This document shows, piece after piece, positions 25,743-34,173 of a stretch of 59,071 bases of DNA; the stretch's first letter is position 1; every line of letters begins with the position of its first letter. The notes under the pieces were generated by a model. The model had not been told where the DNA came from and made no database searches. It saw nothing but the letters and a program-made list of their open reading frames with translations. The position numbers and the translations under genes are program-made. The stretch lies in contig NZ_JAOQJE010000015.1 in NCBI RefSeq assembly GCF_025567315.1, positions 1 to 59,071 on the forward strand. Reading direction: 5' to 3'. The DNA is from Agathobaculum ammoniilyticum (GTDB lineage: Bacteria > Bacillota > Clostridia > Oscillospirales > Butyricicoccaceae).

Positions 25743-26483
25743 GTGACAAGGCCGTATATTTTCTGCCACATGATGACCTCTCTGGATGGGAAGATCATGG
25801 GCAATTACATGAACCATCCTGCCGCCGCAGAAGCCGGCGAAGCCTTTTATCGCATCGCCTTTGGTGAGAAGCCCTATTACCGGCACCAGGGCTGGCTCTC
25901 CGGACGGGTGACCACTGATGACAACTTCACCTTTTATGAAAAGCCCGCGCTGGAGGAGAACGCGCTCCCCGTGCCGGACGGGGATTTCGCGGCCCAGCCG
26001 GACTTCGGTATGTACTATGTGTCCATCGATCCTGCCGGCCGCCTGGGCTGGAAGGATGCCGTGCTGCACTACGAAACGACCACCGCCCATGTGATCGAGG
26101 TGTTGACCGCACGGGCGTCCAACACCTACAAGTCTTTCCTGCGCAGGCTGGGGATTTCTTACATTATCGCCGGAGAGGAAACGCTTGACGCGACCCTGGC
26201 TCTGCAAAAGCTGCGCGCGCTGTTCCACATAAATACACTGATGCTGGGCGGCGGCGCGGTACTCAACTGGTCGTTTATCCAAGCCGGCCTGTGCGATGAG
26301 GTGAGCGTGGTCATTGCGCCCTGCGCCGATGGTTCCGCCAGCGCCCAAACCCTGTTTATGGAAAAGCCGGGCATCAGCGACGACACTGCCGCAGGCTTTA
26401 CCCTGCTGGAAGCCAAATCCCTCCCCGGCAGCGCCGTATGGCTGCGCTATAAGGTGGAACGGCAAGGTATACCCCAAGGATGA
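25743..26483 (+). CDS. RibD-C / dihydrofolate-reductase-fold NADPH reductase
   Basis: A 246-residue protein with the RibD C-terminal fold: RPYIFCHMMTSLDGKIMG at the start (substrate/NADPH loop), SYIIAGEETLDATLALQKL, then INTLMLGGGAVLNWSFI, the family's glycine-rich cofactor turn. Stand-alone members reduce pterin-like or unknown carbonyl substrates. I take the GTG at 25743 because AAAGGAG lies nine bases upstream; the ATG at 25692 lies inside the preceding AKR gene without a ribosome site. It is probably co-transcribed with the AKR gene. Confidence 0.82.
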   Translation: MTRPYIFCHMMTSLDGKIMGNYMNHPAAAEAGEAFYRIAFGEKPYYRHQGWLSGRVTTDDNFTFYEKPALEENALPVPDGDFAAQPDFGMYYVSIDPAGRLGWKDAVLHYETTTAHVIEVLTARASNTYKSFLRRLGISYIIAGEETLDATLALQKLRALFHINTLMLGGGAVLNWSFIQAGLCDEVSVVIAPCADGSASAQTLFMEKPGISDDTAAGFTLLEAKSLPGSAVWLRYKVERQGIPQG

Positions 26484-26662
26484 CCATCCCGCACGGTACG
26501 CTTCCAGCATCTGGGATGGTATATGCACCCATAAATAATTTGGTAAAACCACAGGGAAAGCGTCAAGGCTATACGGCCTTGGCGCTTTGTTCATTTTGCT
26601 GTTTTCCTCCGGTCGTCCCCCATCGGCCGCTCTTTCCGGTTTACACGCCGCTGTCTTCCCGC

Positions 26663-26936
26663 TTATCCAGCGGACTGGTCATGCGTGATGCTCTGAACAA
26701 ATTGCGCTGCGGTGGGTGTGAGGTCGTTCAAATCGTTGGCGAACAGGCCAATCTCAAAAGTGATTTCCAGATTAACCGGATATTTCGCATGCCCTGCCGC
26801 CAGCGTTTCCGTCATATATTCCGATTCCAATACCGTCCCGCACCATATTGATCGCGGTTTCCGCAGCCTGCACCTGAAGAACCGCGTCGCAGGCATCGGC
26901 TGGCGGATATGGTCCAAAATCGTTTCATATTTTATC
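26663..26936 (-). pseudogene. LysR-type effector-domain fragment
   Basis: In two frames the minus strand gives YETILDHIRQPMPATRFFR, AETAINMVRDGIGIGIY and FEIGLFANDLNDLTPTAAQF, which together resemble the last third of a LysR regulator's effector domain. There is no DNA-binding part. The fragment abuts an SDR N-terminal fragment on the other strand, so a rearrangement joined them. Confidence 0.5.
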
Positions 26937-27041
26937 CCGGGCGCATCCTCCGGCATCGGCTGTGAAACCACCCGATATTTCGCGGAACACGGCGGGCGTG
27001 TCATCGCCACCATGCGTAATCCGCAAAAGGCCGGCAGTCTT
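26937..27041 (+). pseudogene. SDR N-terminal fragment
   Basis: PGASSGIGCETTRYFAEHGG and then VIATMRNPQKAGSL are the Rossmann nucleotide-binding opening of a classical SDR (TGxxxGIG motif). It stops after about 35 residues. It could be the missing front of an SDR like the C-terminal fragment at 24619-24825, but the order is reversed. Confidence 0.6.
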
Positions 27042-27051
27042 TCCCGCAGTA

Positions 27052-27088
27052 AAAAAGCAGGTCGGGGAAAACCATCCCCGGCCTGCTT
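27052..27088 (-). terminator. Terminator of the HxlR gene
   Basis: Stem AAGCAGG-T-CGGGG with CCCCG-GCCTGCTT, followed on the minus strand by CTTTTTT, just after the HxlR stop. Confidence 0.8.
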
Positions 27089-27089
27089 C

Positions 27090-27443
27090 TTATTGTGCGT
27101 TTTTCGCCTTGTATGCCTCGCCCCAGTTCCACATGACATCCAGAACCGGCTTGAGGCTGTATCCCAGGTCGGTCAGCGTATACTCCACATGGGGCGGCAC
27201 CTCCGCAAAAACCCTGCGGGTCAACAGTCCAGTCGCTTCCATCTCCCGAAGCTGCGCGGTAAGGACCTTCTGCGTTACATGGCCGATGGACCTTTTCAGC
27301 TCTCCAAACCGTTTTGTTCCCGGCATCAGGTCACGGAGGATCAACACCTTCCATTTATCGCTGATGAGGGTAAGCGTCGTTTCCACAGGGCAGGCCGGCA
27401 GTTCCCTTACAGGCTTCCGGCTCACCGGCTTCTCGGCTTCCAT
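27090..27443 (-). CDS. HxlR-family transcriptional regulator
   Basis: A 117-residue MarR-like winged-helix regulator. It has the HxlR signature: CPVETTLTLISDKWKVLILRDL, then RFGELKRSIGHVTQKVLTAQLR and VEYTLTDLGYSL. The single Cys near the N-terminus (C17 in PACPVE) is the redox/thiol-sensing position in the family. The ATG at 27443 has GGGAGGG upstream. It is divergent from the PNPOx-like gene at 27587, the usual arrangement for HxlR and its target oxidoreductase. Confidence 0.9.
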   Translation of the reverse strand: MEAEKPVSRKPVRELPACPVETTLTLISDKWKVLILRDLMPGTKRFGELKRSIGHVTQKVLTAQLREMEATGLLTRRVFAEVPPHVEYTLTDLGYSLKPVLDVMWNWGEAYKAKNAQ

Positions 27444-27586
27444 CCGTATCCCTCCCTTAGTATCCAAATGGTAACTATGGCACAATATTGTACTTACTTT
27501 ACAGCAGGGCTGTATGGAAGTATTATAATAGCAGCGGAAGCAAAAAGCAACCCATTCCCACAGAAAACAGTTTGGAGGTCAAAAAA

Positions 27587-27988
27587 ATGAACGAAGTTGT
27601 AACATTCCTGAACGAGAATCCGGTGCAGTATCTGGCCACCGTCGGACGGGACGGGAAGGCCAAGTGCCGCCCCTTTATGTTCGCTGGGGAGATGGACAGC
27701 AGGCTGTGGTTCTGCACCAACAATCAGAAAGAGGTCTACAAGGATATGCAGGCCAATCCCTGTGTGGAGATCAGCGTCTCCAGCCCCACCTACGCCTGGA
27801 TCCGCCTGAACGGCAAAGCGGTCTTTGAGGACAGCCTGCCCGCTAAGGAGATGTGTCTCCAAAACCCCATCGTCAAGAGCCAGTACCAAACCGCTGACAA
27901 CCCCATTTTCGAGGTATTCTATCTGGCCGGTGCGCACGCTGTGATCGCTGATTTTTCCGGCAACCCACCGCGGGAATATGACCTGTAA
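27587..27988 (+). CDS. Pyridoxamine-5'-phosphate-oxidase-fold protein
   Basis: A 133-residue split-barrel flavin-binding protein: VVTFLNENPVQYLATVGRDG, then RPFMFAGEMDSRLWFCTN and PCVEISVSSPTYAWIRL. Small members bind FMN or F420 and reduce various substrates, or act as flavin sinks. GGAGGTC precedes the ATG at 27587. It lies opposite the HxlR gene and is probably its target. Confidence 0.87.
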   Translation: MNEVVTFLNENPVQYLATVGRDGKAKCRPFMFAGEMDSRLWFCTNNQKEVYKDMQANPCVEISVSSPTYAWIRLNGKAVFEDSLPAKEMCLQNPIVKSQYQTADNPIFEVFYLAGAHAVIADFSGNPPREYDL

Positions 27989-28102
27989 GCCTGCGGACAG
28001 CCCTCGGAAGCCGGTCCAAGCCGCCCCGCACAAGCGCTGGCGGCTTGGACCGCGCGTCCGTTTTCCGTAACCGCCTTTCCGCTTTCACTAGGAGACCGCG
28101 CA

Positions 28103-28728
28103 ATGACAACGCAAGAGATTTTGACAACCCTTCAGGCGGACATCCATTCCACTGTGTTCGCCACCCTGGATACGCACGGCCTGCCCCAGACCTGTGTGAT
28201 CGACCTGATGCTGGCGGATGCCGCGGGTCTTTATTTCCTGACCGTCAGGGGCAAAGCCTTTTACACCCGCCTGACGGCAAAGCCTTTCGTAGCGTTCACC
28301 GGCATAAAAGGCCGCGATACGCTTTCCACCTTGGCGATTTCCCTGCGGGGTGCGGTGCGCAGCATTGGAAAGGAACGTCTGGCGGAGATTTTTGAGAAAA
28401 ACCCTTATATGGCCAAAATCTATCCTACGGAAAAAGCTGTGACGCGCTGGAAGTCTTTCGGATTTACAAAGGCGAGGGGGAGTATTTTGACCTGGGACAG
28501 CTTCCTCCCTATCGCCAGTGCTTTTCCTTTGGCGGCGGGGCCGCACGGAAAAGCGGATACTGCATCGATCCGGACAAGTGTATCGGCTGTCAGGGGTGCC
28601 GCATCGTCTGTCCGGCGGGCTGTATCAGCGCTTCGTTTCCCCGCAGCATCGACACCGCGCACTGTCTCCATTGCGGCAACTGCTACCGCATCTGTCCGGC
28701 TGGGGCGGTGGAGCGGCGCGACGGGTAA
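28103..28728 (+). pseudogene. PNPOx-fold protein with C-terminal ferredoxin domain, frameshifted
   Basis: The first about 112 residues (TLQADIHSTVFATLDTHGLP through EIFEKNPYMAKIYPTEKA) are a flavin-binding split barrel. A frame change near 28440 leads to LEVFRIYKGEGEYFDL and then a two-cluster ferredoxin: CIGCQGCRIVCPAGC and CLHCGNCYRICPAG. Such flavin/iron-sulfur proteins pass electrons from ferredoxin to flavin. A single frameshift separates the two parts, so either this is a recent pseudogene or a sequencing error hides an intact gene of about 208 residues. The ATG at 28103 has TAGGAGA upstream. Confidence 0.8.
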
Positions 28729-28764
28729 GCCTTTCGCAGAAGCAGGTCGTACACGGTGCGATAA

Positions 28765-29298
28765 CCGACATTTCGGATAAGATGGCAGGGGGATATCACC
28801 CGCCTGAACGCAGACGCCATTGTAGACGCGAACAATAGCGGTCTGCTTGGCTGCTTTGTCCCCTGCCACGGGTGCATCGATAACACCATCCACTCGGCGG
28901 CGGGCCTTCAGCTCCGAGATGAGTGCCACCATCTGATGGAGCAGCAGGGCCGTCCGGAACCCGCAGGGCGAGCCAAGCTGACAAAAGGCTACAACCTGCC
29001 CGCCCGCTATGTGCTGCACACCGTCGGCCCCATCATACAGGGCCGTGTGACCCGACGCGATCGGGAGCGGCTGGCCGCCTGCTACCGCGCCTGTCTGGAA
29101 CTGGCGGCGGCGCAGTCCCTGGAAAGCGTGGCGTTCTACTGCATCTCCACGGGAGAATTCCGCTTCCCCCATCCGGAGGCGGCGGCTATCGCAGTCCGCA
29201 CGGTCAAAGCATTCCTGCAAACACCTACTTCCATCAGAACGATAATTTTCAATGTTTTCAAGGATATTGACGCAGACCTCTACCGCAGTCTGCTCTGA
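28765..29298 (+). pseudogene. Zinc-containing macrodomain ADP-ribosylhydrolase, N-terminally broken
   Basis: The frame opens only at 28765 and begins RWQGDITRLNADAIVDANNS, so the usual N-terminal region of about 80 residues is lost or sits in another frame (QKQVVHGAITDIS upstream looks like part of it). The zinc-macro signature GCFVPCHGCIDNTIHSAAG is intact, and YVLHTVGPII and VAFYCISTGEFRFPHPEAA follow. The canonical VNAANS loop reads VDANNS here. Family members remove ADP-ribose put on a lipoyl-carrier protein by SirTM. A SirTM remnant follows 18 bases on. Confidence 0.75.
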
Positions 29299-29316
29299 AC
29301 CGTTTGCGCAGATACG

Positions 29317-30013
29317 GCGGGCCTGACCTATTCCGGCCAGCGCTTCGAAAAACACTTCGGGGATTTCATCCGGAAGTATGGCATCCGCGATATGTATACC
29401 AGCGGCTTCTATCCTTTCGGAACGCCGGAGGAATATTGGGCCTGGTGGAGCCGCCACATCATGATCAACCGCTACGAAAGGGCTCCGAAACCGGTCTATG
29501 ACACGCTGCTGCGGCTGGTGAGCGGCAGGGACTACTTTGTGCTGACCACCAACGTGGACCATCAGTTCCAGCTTGCCGGATTTGATAAAGAGAGGCTGTT
29601 CTATACCCAGGGGGACTACGTGTTCAAAGCCCTGCTGCCAAAAGACCTGGGACAATGAAGAAACCGTCCGCCGCATGGCCGCCGAACAAAAGGATATGCG
29701 TGTGCCGGCGGAGCTGCTCCCCCGCTGTCCGGTGTGCGGACGGCCCATGTCCATGAACCTCCGCTGCGATCAGACCTTTGTGCAGGACAGCGGCTGGTAT
29801 GCCGCCGCCGAGCGATATGAGCGCTTTCTCCAGCAGCACGAGAGGCTGCGGGTGGTGTATCTGGAATTAGGCGTGGGCGGCAATACGCCGGCCATCATCA
29901 AATACCCCTTCTGGCGCCTGACCGAGCTTGGCGAGCCCGCTCTCGGACTGCACAACATAGACATGCTGCTCCTACAGGTTTTTGGCCGTAGGAGCCAGCC
30001 GGCCGGCCGCTAA
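29317..30013 (+). pseudogene. Class M sirtuin (SirTM) ADP-ribosyltransferase, truncated and frameshifted
   Basis: The frame starts directly at AGLTYSGQRFEKHFGDFI, so the first NAD-binding GAGxS loop is deleted. It continues FYPFGTPEEYWAWWSRH and YFVLTTNVDHQFQLAGF (catalytic region). At about 29630, a small deletion shifts frame: QGDY joins to KTWDNEETVRRMAAEQKDM. The C-terminal part has CPVCGRPMSMNLR and LELGVGGNTPAIIKYPFW. SirTM enzymes ADP-ribosylate the lipoylated GcvH-like carrier during oxidative stress. The partner lipoate ligase and GcvH-like genes are not present nearby. Confidence 0.8.
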
Positions 30014-30271
30014 AACCGCTTCCAGCCGGTCCTTTTCCACCGCCCGTCCGTCAAATTATTTGCATGAATACCGTTTTTTGACCGCTTCAAAAAATCCATT
30101 TTGTATGTTTCCCTGCAAGGCTTCCTGCCCATACAGCGCCTGTGCGGATGGGTTTTTCTGTTTCTCCGGAGACGGCTGCGCCGCTCCGCACCTCAATAGG
30201 ATAAGCCGCGTTTTCCGAAATGTAAAATACCTGTGTTTCATGGCTCGTGATTCATTTTCCGTATTTCTGTT

Positions 30272-30588
30272 TTATGCCGGTCTGACAAACTGTAAAAAGG
30301 CGCGAACCGCCCGCGCCAGAACCACTCCGTTATGCAGCACATCATAATTGGCGCAGAAATCCTTTTCTTTCTCATATTCTCCCGACCATGCCGTCAGGGG
30401 CGCATGAACCGGCGTATCGATGTGTATGGTCACGCCCCTTGTCCCGACCAGATCGCCCTGCCGGATGCAACGCGCTCCCGCCAGCGAGTGTTCCCTTTGG
30501 AGCAGAGCGCCCTTCCGTTCCTTTGTCTGATGCGGATGTACGCATAGCGCGCGGCATGGAACAGCTCCAAAAACAGCCCCATATCCAT
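30272..30588 (-). pseudogene. Unrecognised small gene, frameshifted
   Basis: From the ATG at 30588 (GGAGGG upstream) the frame reads MDMGLFLELFHAARYAYIRI. A second frame then carries LLQREHSLAGARCIRQGDLV, GVTIHIDTPVHAPLTAWSGE and YDVLHNGVVLARAVRAFLQF to a stop at 30272. Together they would give about 105 residues. I do not recognise the family. A strong ribosome site argues that it was a real gene. Confidence 0.45.
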
Positions 30589-30660
30589 CGCTTTCCCTCC
30601 TGCCCTTATCATACCGCGGCACGTGGTCAAACGCAATAGAGCGCACCCCCGCGAAGCCGG

Positions 30661-30691
30661 AAAGGGCGTGCCGCCTGGCGGCACGCCCTTT
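30661..30691. terminator. Strong bidirectional terminator
   Basis: A 15-bp perfect repeat (AAAGGGCGTGCCGCC and its complement) with A-run and T-run on opposite sides. It lies upstream of the small pseudogene and downstream of the hydrolase gene's 3' end (30730, minus strand), so on the minus strand it ends hydrolase transcription. Confidence 0.85.
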
Positions 30692-30729
30692 TTCTGCCTG
30701 TCCCGTCCAGCTCTCTGCGGCGTCGGTAT

Positions 30730-31722
30730 TTATCCCAGATACGCCTGGAAAAATTCCGTCAGCTTGTCGAACGGGATGGCGTTTTTGCCGCCGCCGTCGT
30801 ACAGGTCGGTGTGGACGGTATCGGGCAGGAGCAGCAGCTCCTTGTTGTCCGCGTAGGGACTGCCCTCGACCATGGCGGCGTATGCGTCCCGACTGAAGTA
30901 GCAGGAGTGCGCCTTTTCGCCGTGTACCAGCAGCACCGCGCTGCGAATTTCGCTACTGTACTGCAAAATCGGCTGGTTTAAGAATGACATGCAGCCGGTC
31001 ACGTTCCAGCCCCCGTTGGAGTTGAGCGAGCGGGGATGGTAGCCGCGCGGCGTTTTGTAGTAGTCGTAGTAGTCCTTGACAAAGAAGGGCGCGTCTGCGG
31101 GCAACGGATCAACCACGCCGCCGCCGAGCGCATAAGCGCCGTTTTTGCAGTCCTCGAGCCGCTGGGCGTTGAGGGCCTGCTTTTTGGCGTAGCGCGCGTC
31201 GGCCGAATCCTCGGCATCAAAATATCCATTGGCGTTCACGCGGGCCATATCGTACATGGTCGCGGCCACGGTAGCCCGCACGCGGGTGTCCAGCGCGGCC
31301 GCGTTGAGCGCCAGCCCGCCCCAGCCGCAGATGCCGATAAGGCCAATCCTGTCCGCGTCCACCTCCTCCCGCAGGGAGAGGTAATCGACCGCGGCCTGGA
31401 AGTCCTCGGTATTGATGTCTGGCGAGGCCATGTAGCGGGGCGCGCCGCCGCTCTCGCCGGTGAACGAGGGGTCAAAGGCCAGCGCCACAAAGCCGCGCTC
31501 GGCCATGGTCTGGGCATACAGGCCCGCGGCCTGCTCCTTGACCGCGCCGAACGGCCCGCACACTGCGATCGCCGCCCTCTTGCCCTGCCCATCCTTGGGG
31601 ACGTACACGTCGGCCGCGAGCGTGATGCCGTAGCGGTTGCAGAAGGTGGCCTTGCTGTGCGCGACAGACGCGCTCTGCGGGAAGGTCTTATCCCATTCCT
31701 GTGTCAGATGCAGTTCTTCCAT
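30730..31722 (-). CDS. Alpha/beta hydrolase (dienelactone-hydrolase-like)
   Basis: A 330-residue alpha/beta hydrolase. Visible elements are ITLAADVYVPKDGQGKRAAI, GFVALAFDPSFTGESGG, then YLSLREEVDADRIGLIGICG followed by WGGLALNAAA, VLLVHGEKAHSCYFSRDA near the acid residue and a final LLPDTVHTDLYDG that supplies the His. The nucleophile elbow reads GICGWGG, and I cannot place a serine there; a Cys is available. Relatives are putative esterases or lactonases. It is the last gene of a minus-strand group with the acetyltransferase. Confidence 0.75.
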   Translation of the reverse strand: MEELHLTQEWDKTFPQSASVAHSKATFCNRYGITLAADVYVPKDGQGKRAAIAVCGPFGAVKEQAAGLYAQTMAERGFVALAFDPSFTGESGGAPRYMASPDINTEDFQAAVDYLSLREEVDADRIGLIGICGWGGLALNAAALDTRVRATVAATMYDMARVNANGYFDAEDSADARYAKKQALNAQRLEDCKNGAYALGGGVVDPLPADAPFFVKDYYDYYKTPRGYHPRSLNSNGGWNVTGCMSFLNQPILQYSSEIRSAVLLVHGEKAHSCYFSRDAYAAMVEGSPYADNKELLLLPDTVHTDLYDGGGKNAIPFDKLTEFFQAYLG

Positions 31723-31756
31723 GAGGGTATCTATCCTTTCGTTATGGCCGGAAATG

Positions 31757-31998
31757 TTAGTACCAGTCGTGTTTTTCGTTGCGGTCCAATACTTTGATCT
31801 GCACCAGCTCCTCGTCGGTCAGCGCAAAGTCGAACAGCTCGGTGTTCTCCCTGATGTGGTCGGGGTTGCTCGAGTCCTGAATGACCACCACGCCCTTTTG
31901 CAGGCTCCAGCGCAGGATAGCCTGAGCGGAGGGCTTGCCATGCAGGCTGTACATACCAAGCCGTAGATGGGCATTTCGTAGCCGCTGTTCAGGGTGAC
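31757..31998 (-). pseudogene. Aldo-keto reductase with most of the middle deleted
   Basis: The first residues VTLNSGYEMPIYGL are an AKR start. A frame change follows at once and the protein continues in the C-terminal part: LHGKPSAQAILRWSLQKGVV then SSNPDHIRENTELFDFALTD. Roughly 600 bases holding the catalytic Tyr, Lys and His have gone. Not functional. Confidence 0.75.
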
Positions 31999-32014
31999 GC
32001 GGCGGGTGTCAAAA

Positions 32015-32149
32015 TCAAACCGGCTGCTCTCGGCCGTAGCAGGGGTATGGGAGTATCCAGACCTCCCATCCAATCCTCTGGAACATCCCCGCGCAGGCGC
32101 TCAGGGTCAGGCTGTAGGCCAGCAGCTGGGACAGCCGGCGTTTTTTCAC
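32015..32149 (-). pseudogene. Lipoprotein signal-peptide stub
   Basis: A GTG at 32149 with GGAGG upstream opens KKRRLSQLLAYSLTLSACAG, a lipoprotein signal with lipobox LSAC. The frame then runs into unrelated sequence and stops at 32015, near the AKR fragment. It overlaps the acetyltransferase stop (GTGA), so it was the next gene in that operon before a deletion. Confidence 0.55.
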
Positions 32150-32712
32150 AGCGTTTCCTCCTTTCGGAGGGGCCGCAGAATACGGGCGGGTACGCCGCCC
32201 ACCACCATCCCGGCGGGTACGTCGCGCGTGACCACCGCACCGGCGGCCACAATGGCCCCGTCCCCAATGGTCACGCCCGGGGTAATGGTCGCATTCGCGC
32301 CGATCCACACCCGCTTGCCGATGACGATGGGCTGGGGGATGAGCTCATCGCGGCGGGCAGGGTTCTCGTTGTGGTTGAGCGTGGCCAGCACCACGTTGTG
32401 ACCGATGAGCGCCCCGTCCCCGATGGTGATGCCGCCCTGGTCCTGGAAATGGCAGCTCGTGTTGATGAACACGTTCTTGCCGACCGTGATGTTCTGGCCG
32501 TAGTCGGTGTAAAAGGGCGGGAACAGGCAGAACCCCTCACCCACCGGTTTGCCGGTGAGTTCGGAAAACAGCCGCGCGACCTCCTCCGGCTCGTGGTAAG
32601 AGAAGTTGAGTTCTGCGCTCAGCTTCATGGCGCGTTGAGACGCGACGCGCATGTACTGGTAGACGGGCAGGCCAGCCCGTTTTGCCTGTTCTTCGATTTT
32701 TGTCTCGTGCAT
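32146..32712 (-). CDS. Maltose/galactoside O-acetyltransferase-like (hexapeptide repeat)
   Basis: A 188-residue left-handed beta-helix acetyltransferase of the LacA/Maa/NodL type. The N-terminal helical part is followed by hexapeptide repeats; FYTDYGQNITVGKNVFINTS, then DGALIGHNVVLATLNHNENP with the catalytic His, and VIGKRVWIGANATITPGVTI. It moves acetyl from acetyl-CoA to a sugar hydroxyl, in the cytoplasm. It begins three bases downstream of the small conserved gene 32716-32964, so they form one operon. Confidence 0.92.
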   Translation of the reverse strand: MHETKIEEQAKRAGLPVYQYMRVASQRAMKLSAELNFSYHEPEEVARLFSELTGKPVGEGFCLFPPFYTDYGQNITVGKNVFINTSCHFQDQGGITIGDGALIGHNVVLATLNHNENPARRDELIPQPIVIGKRVWIGANATITPGVTIGDGAIVAAGAVVTRDVPAGMVVGGVPARILRPLRKEETL

Positions 32713-32715
32713 TAG

Positions 32716-32964
32716 TTACTTCCTTTCTGCGCGGAATGTCTCGCTGTACTCAAGCTGGTAAATCAGGTAATCCAAACAGTCGATTCTCCGCTGTTCCGCA
32801 TGGCAGCGCTCGAGCAGAAGGCACCGGTGTCTGGCCAACAGCGCCGCCCCTTCGCCGTGCCTTCCGCACTCGAACAGCCGCCAGAATTCCCGGGCGAGCG
32901 CCTCCCCGCAGCCCGCGTCCAACAGGTTCTGCATCACGCGCCGCCGAAGCTCCTGCTCCTTCAT
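32716..32964 (-). CDS. Small conserved helical protein
   Basis: An 82-residue, all-helical, charged protein (ELRRRVMQNLLDAGCGEALA, then LLARHRCLLLERCHAEQRRI and DCLDYLIYQLEY). It resembles the short uncharacterised proteins that accompany LysR-type genes in clostridia. I take the ATG at 32964 (GGGAGCGAG upstream), not the upstream ATG at 33018. It is divergent from the LysR gene at 33096 and may be its target. Confidence 0.65.
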   Translation of the reverse strand: MKEQELRRRVMQNLLDAGCGEALAREFWRLFECGRHGEGAALLARHRCLLLERCHAEQRRIDCLDYLIYQLEYSETFRAERK

Positions 32965-33045
32965 AATCTCGCTCCCTTTCCCTGATTTGAGTATAAACCG
33001 CCGAACAACAAATAGCAAATATATATAAAGAATACATTATTATTC

Positions 33046-33074
33046 TTGAAAGATATAATAAGACATGCTATACT
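33046..33074 (+). promoter_or_regulatory. Promoter of the LysR gene
   Basis: TTGAAA (33046-33051), 17 bases, TATACT (33069-33074), with transcription expected near 33081 and GGAGGG before the ATG at 33096. It lies in the divergent gap between the small conserved gene and the regulator. Confidence 0.6.
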
Positions 33075-33095
33075 ACCCACAGAAGGAGGGATCGC

Positions 33096-33986
33096 ATGGA
33101 CATTCGGGTTTTGGAATATTTTCTCGCAGTCGCGCGGGAACAGACCATTTCCGGCGCTGCGATGTCGCTGCACATGACCCAGCCCCCCCTGTCCAAGCAG
33201 CTCATGGAATTGGAGCGCGAGTTGGGCAAGCAGCTTTTCCTACGCGGTAAGCGTCGTATCACGCTGACCAAGGAGGGGATGCTGCTGCGCAAGCGCGCCG
33301 AGGAAATCGTCTCGCTGGTGGAAAAGACCAAGGCTGAGGTCAGCGCGCCGGACGAGGGCATCAGCGGCGACCTGTACATTGGCGGCGGGGAAACCGAGGG
33401 CATGCGGCTGATCGTACAGACTGCCCAGCAGGTCCAGCGCCGGTATCCGGCCATCCGCTTCCATTTTTCCAGCGGGGACGGTTATGATGTGACCGACCGG
33501 CTGGACCAGGGGTTAATCGACTTTGGTACGCTCATCGAACCGTTCGACATGGGCAAATACGACTACCTGCGCCTGCCCAGTCCGGATACCTGGGGACTTC
33601 TGATGCGCAGGGATCATCCACTGGCGCGGCTGACGCGCATCCGTCCGGAGGACCTGCCCGGCGTCCCGCTCATCGCCTCCCGCCAGTTAGAGGGGGAGGA
33701 CGGGCTTTCCGGCTGGCTGGGCTACGGCTATGAAAAGCTGCGGGTGGTGGCCACCGGCAATCTGGTCAACACACTTGTCCTGGCTGTGGAGGAGGGCATG
33801 GGCTGCCTGTTCACGCTGGACAAGCTGGTGGACCTGTCGGGCAGCCGCAGCCTGTGTTTCCGCCCGCTCGAGCCGCGGCTTGAATCCTGGATGTATCTGG
33901 CTTGGAAAAAATACCAGGTGTTCACCCGCGCGGCCGAGGTGTTTGTGCGCGAGCTGAAGCGCGGCCTTTCCACCGCATCGACCTGA
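33096..33986 (+). CDS. LysR-family transcriptional regulator
   Basis: A 296-residue LysR regulator: YFLAVAREQTISGAAMSLHM, then PPLSKQLMELERELGKQLFL and TKEGMLLRKRAEEIV for the winged helix and linker. The effector domain starts near GDLYIGGGETEGMRL. It is transcribed away from the small conserved / acetyltransferase / hydrolase genes, which it probably controls. The start at 33096 has AGGAGGG eight bases upstream. Confidence 0.93.
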   Translation: MDIRVLEYFLAVAREQTISGAAMSLHMTQPPLSKQLMELERELGKQLFLRGKRRITLTKEGMLLRKRAEEIVSLVEKTKAEVSAPDEGISGDLYIGGGETEGMRLIVQTAQQVQRRYPAIRFHFSSGDGYDVTDRLDQGLIDFGTLIEPFDMGKYDYLRLPSPDTWGLLMRRDHPLARLTRIRPEDLPGVPLIASRQLEGEDGLSGWLGYGYEKLRVVATGNLVNTLVLAVEEGMGCLFTLDKLVDLSGSRSLCFRPLEPRLESWMYLAWKKYQVFTRAAEVFVRELKRGLSTAST

Positions 33987-34173
33987 GGCGGATTCTCATA
34001 TTTTTCTGATTGGGGCTTGACGCACCACCCTGGTCGGCTGATATAATAAAGTGTAATGTATACTGTATCCGGAAGCAGGTTCGGTCGTATGCGATCCGGC
34101 GGCTGTGGACCGGTGCCAGAAGGCAGGCCGGTCCCATAGCCGCCATTGAATCCCCATCAGAGGAGGCAGACCA

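Noticed and set aside
28420..29754. A 444-codon minus-strand frame across the ferredoxin/macro/SirTM region
   Set aside because: No recognisable domain. The opposite strand carries clear domain motifs in the same place.
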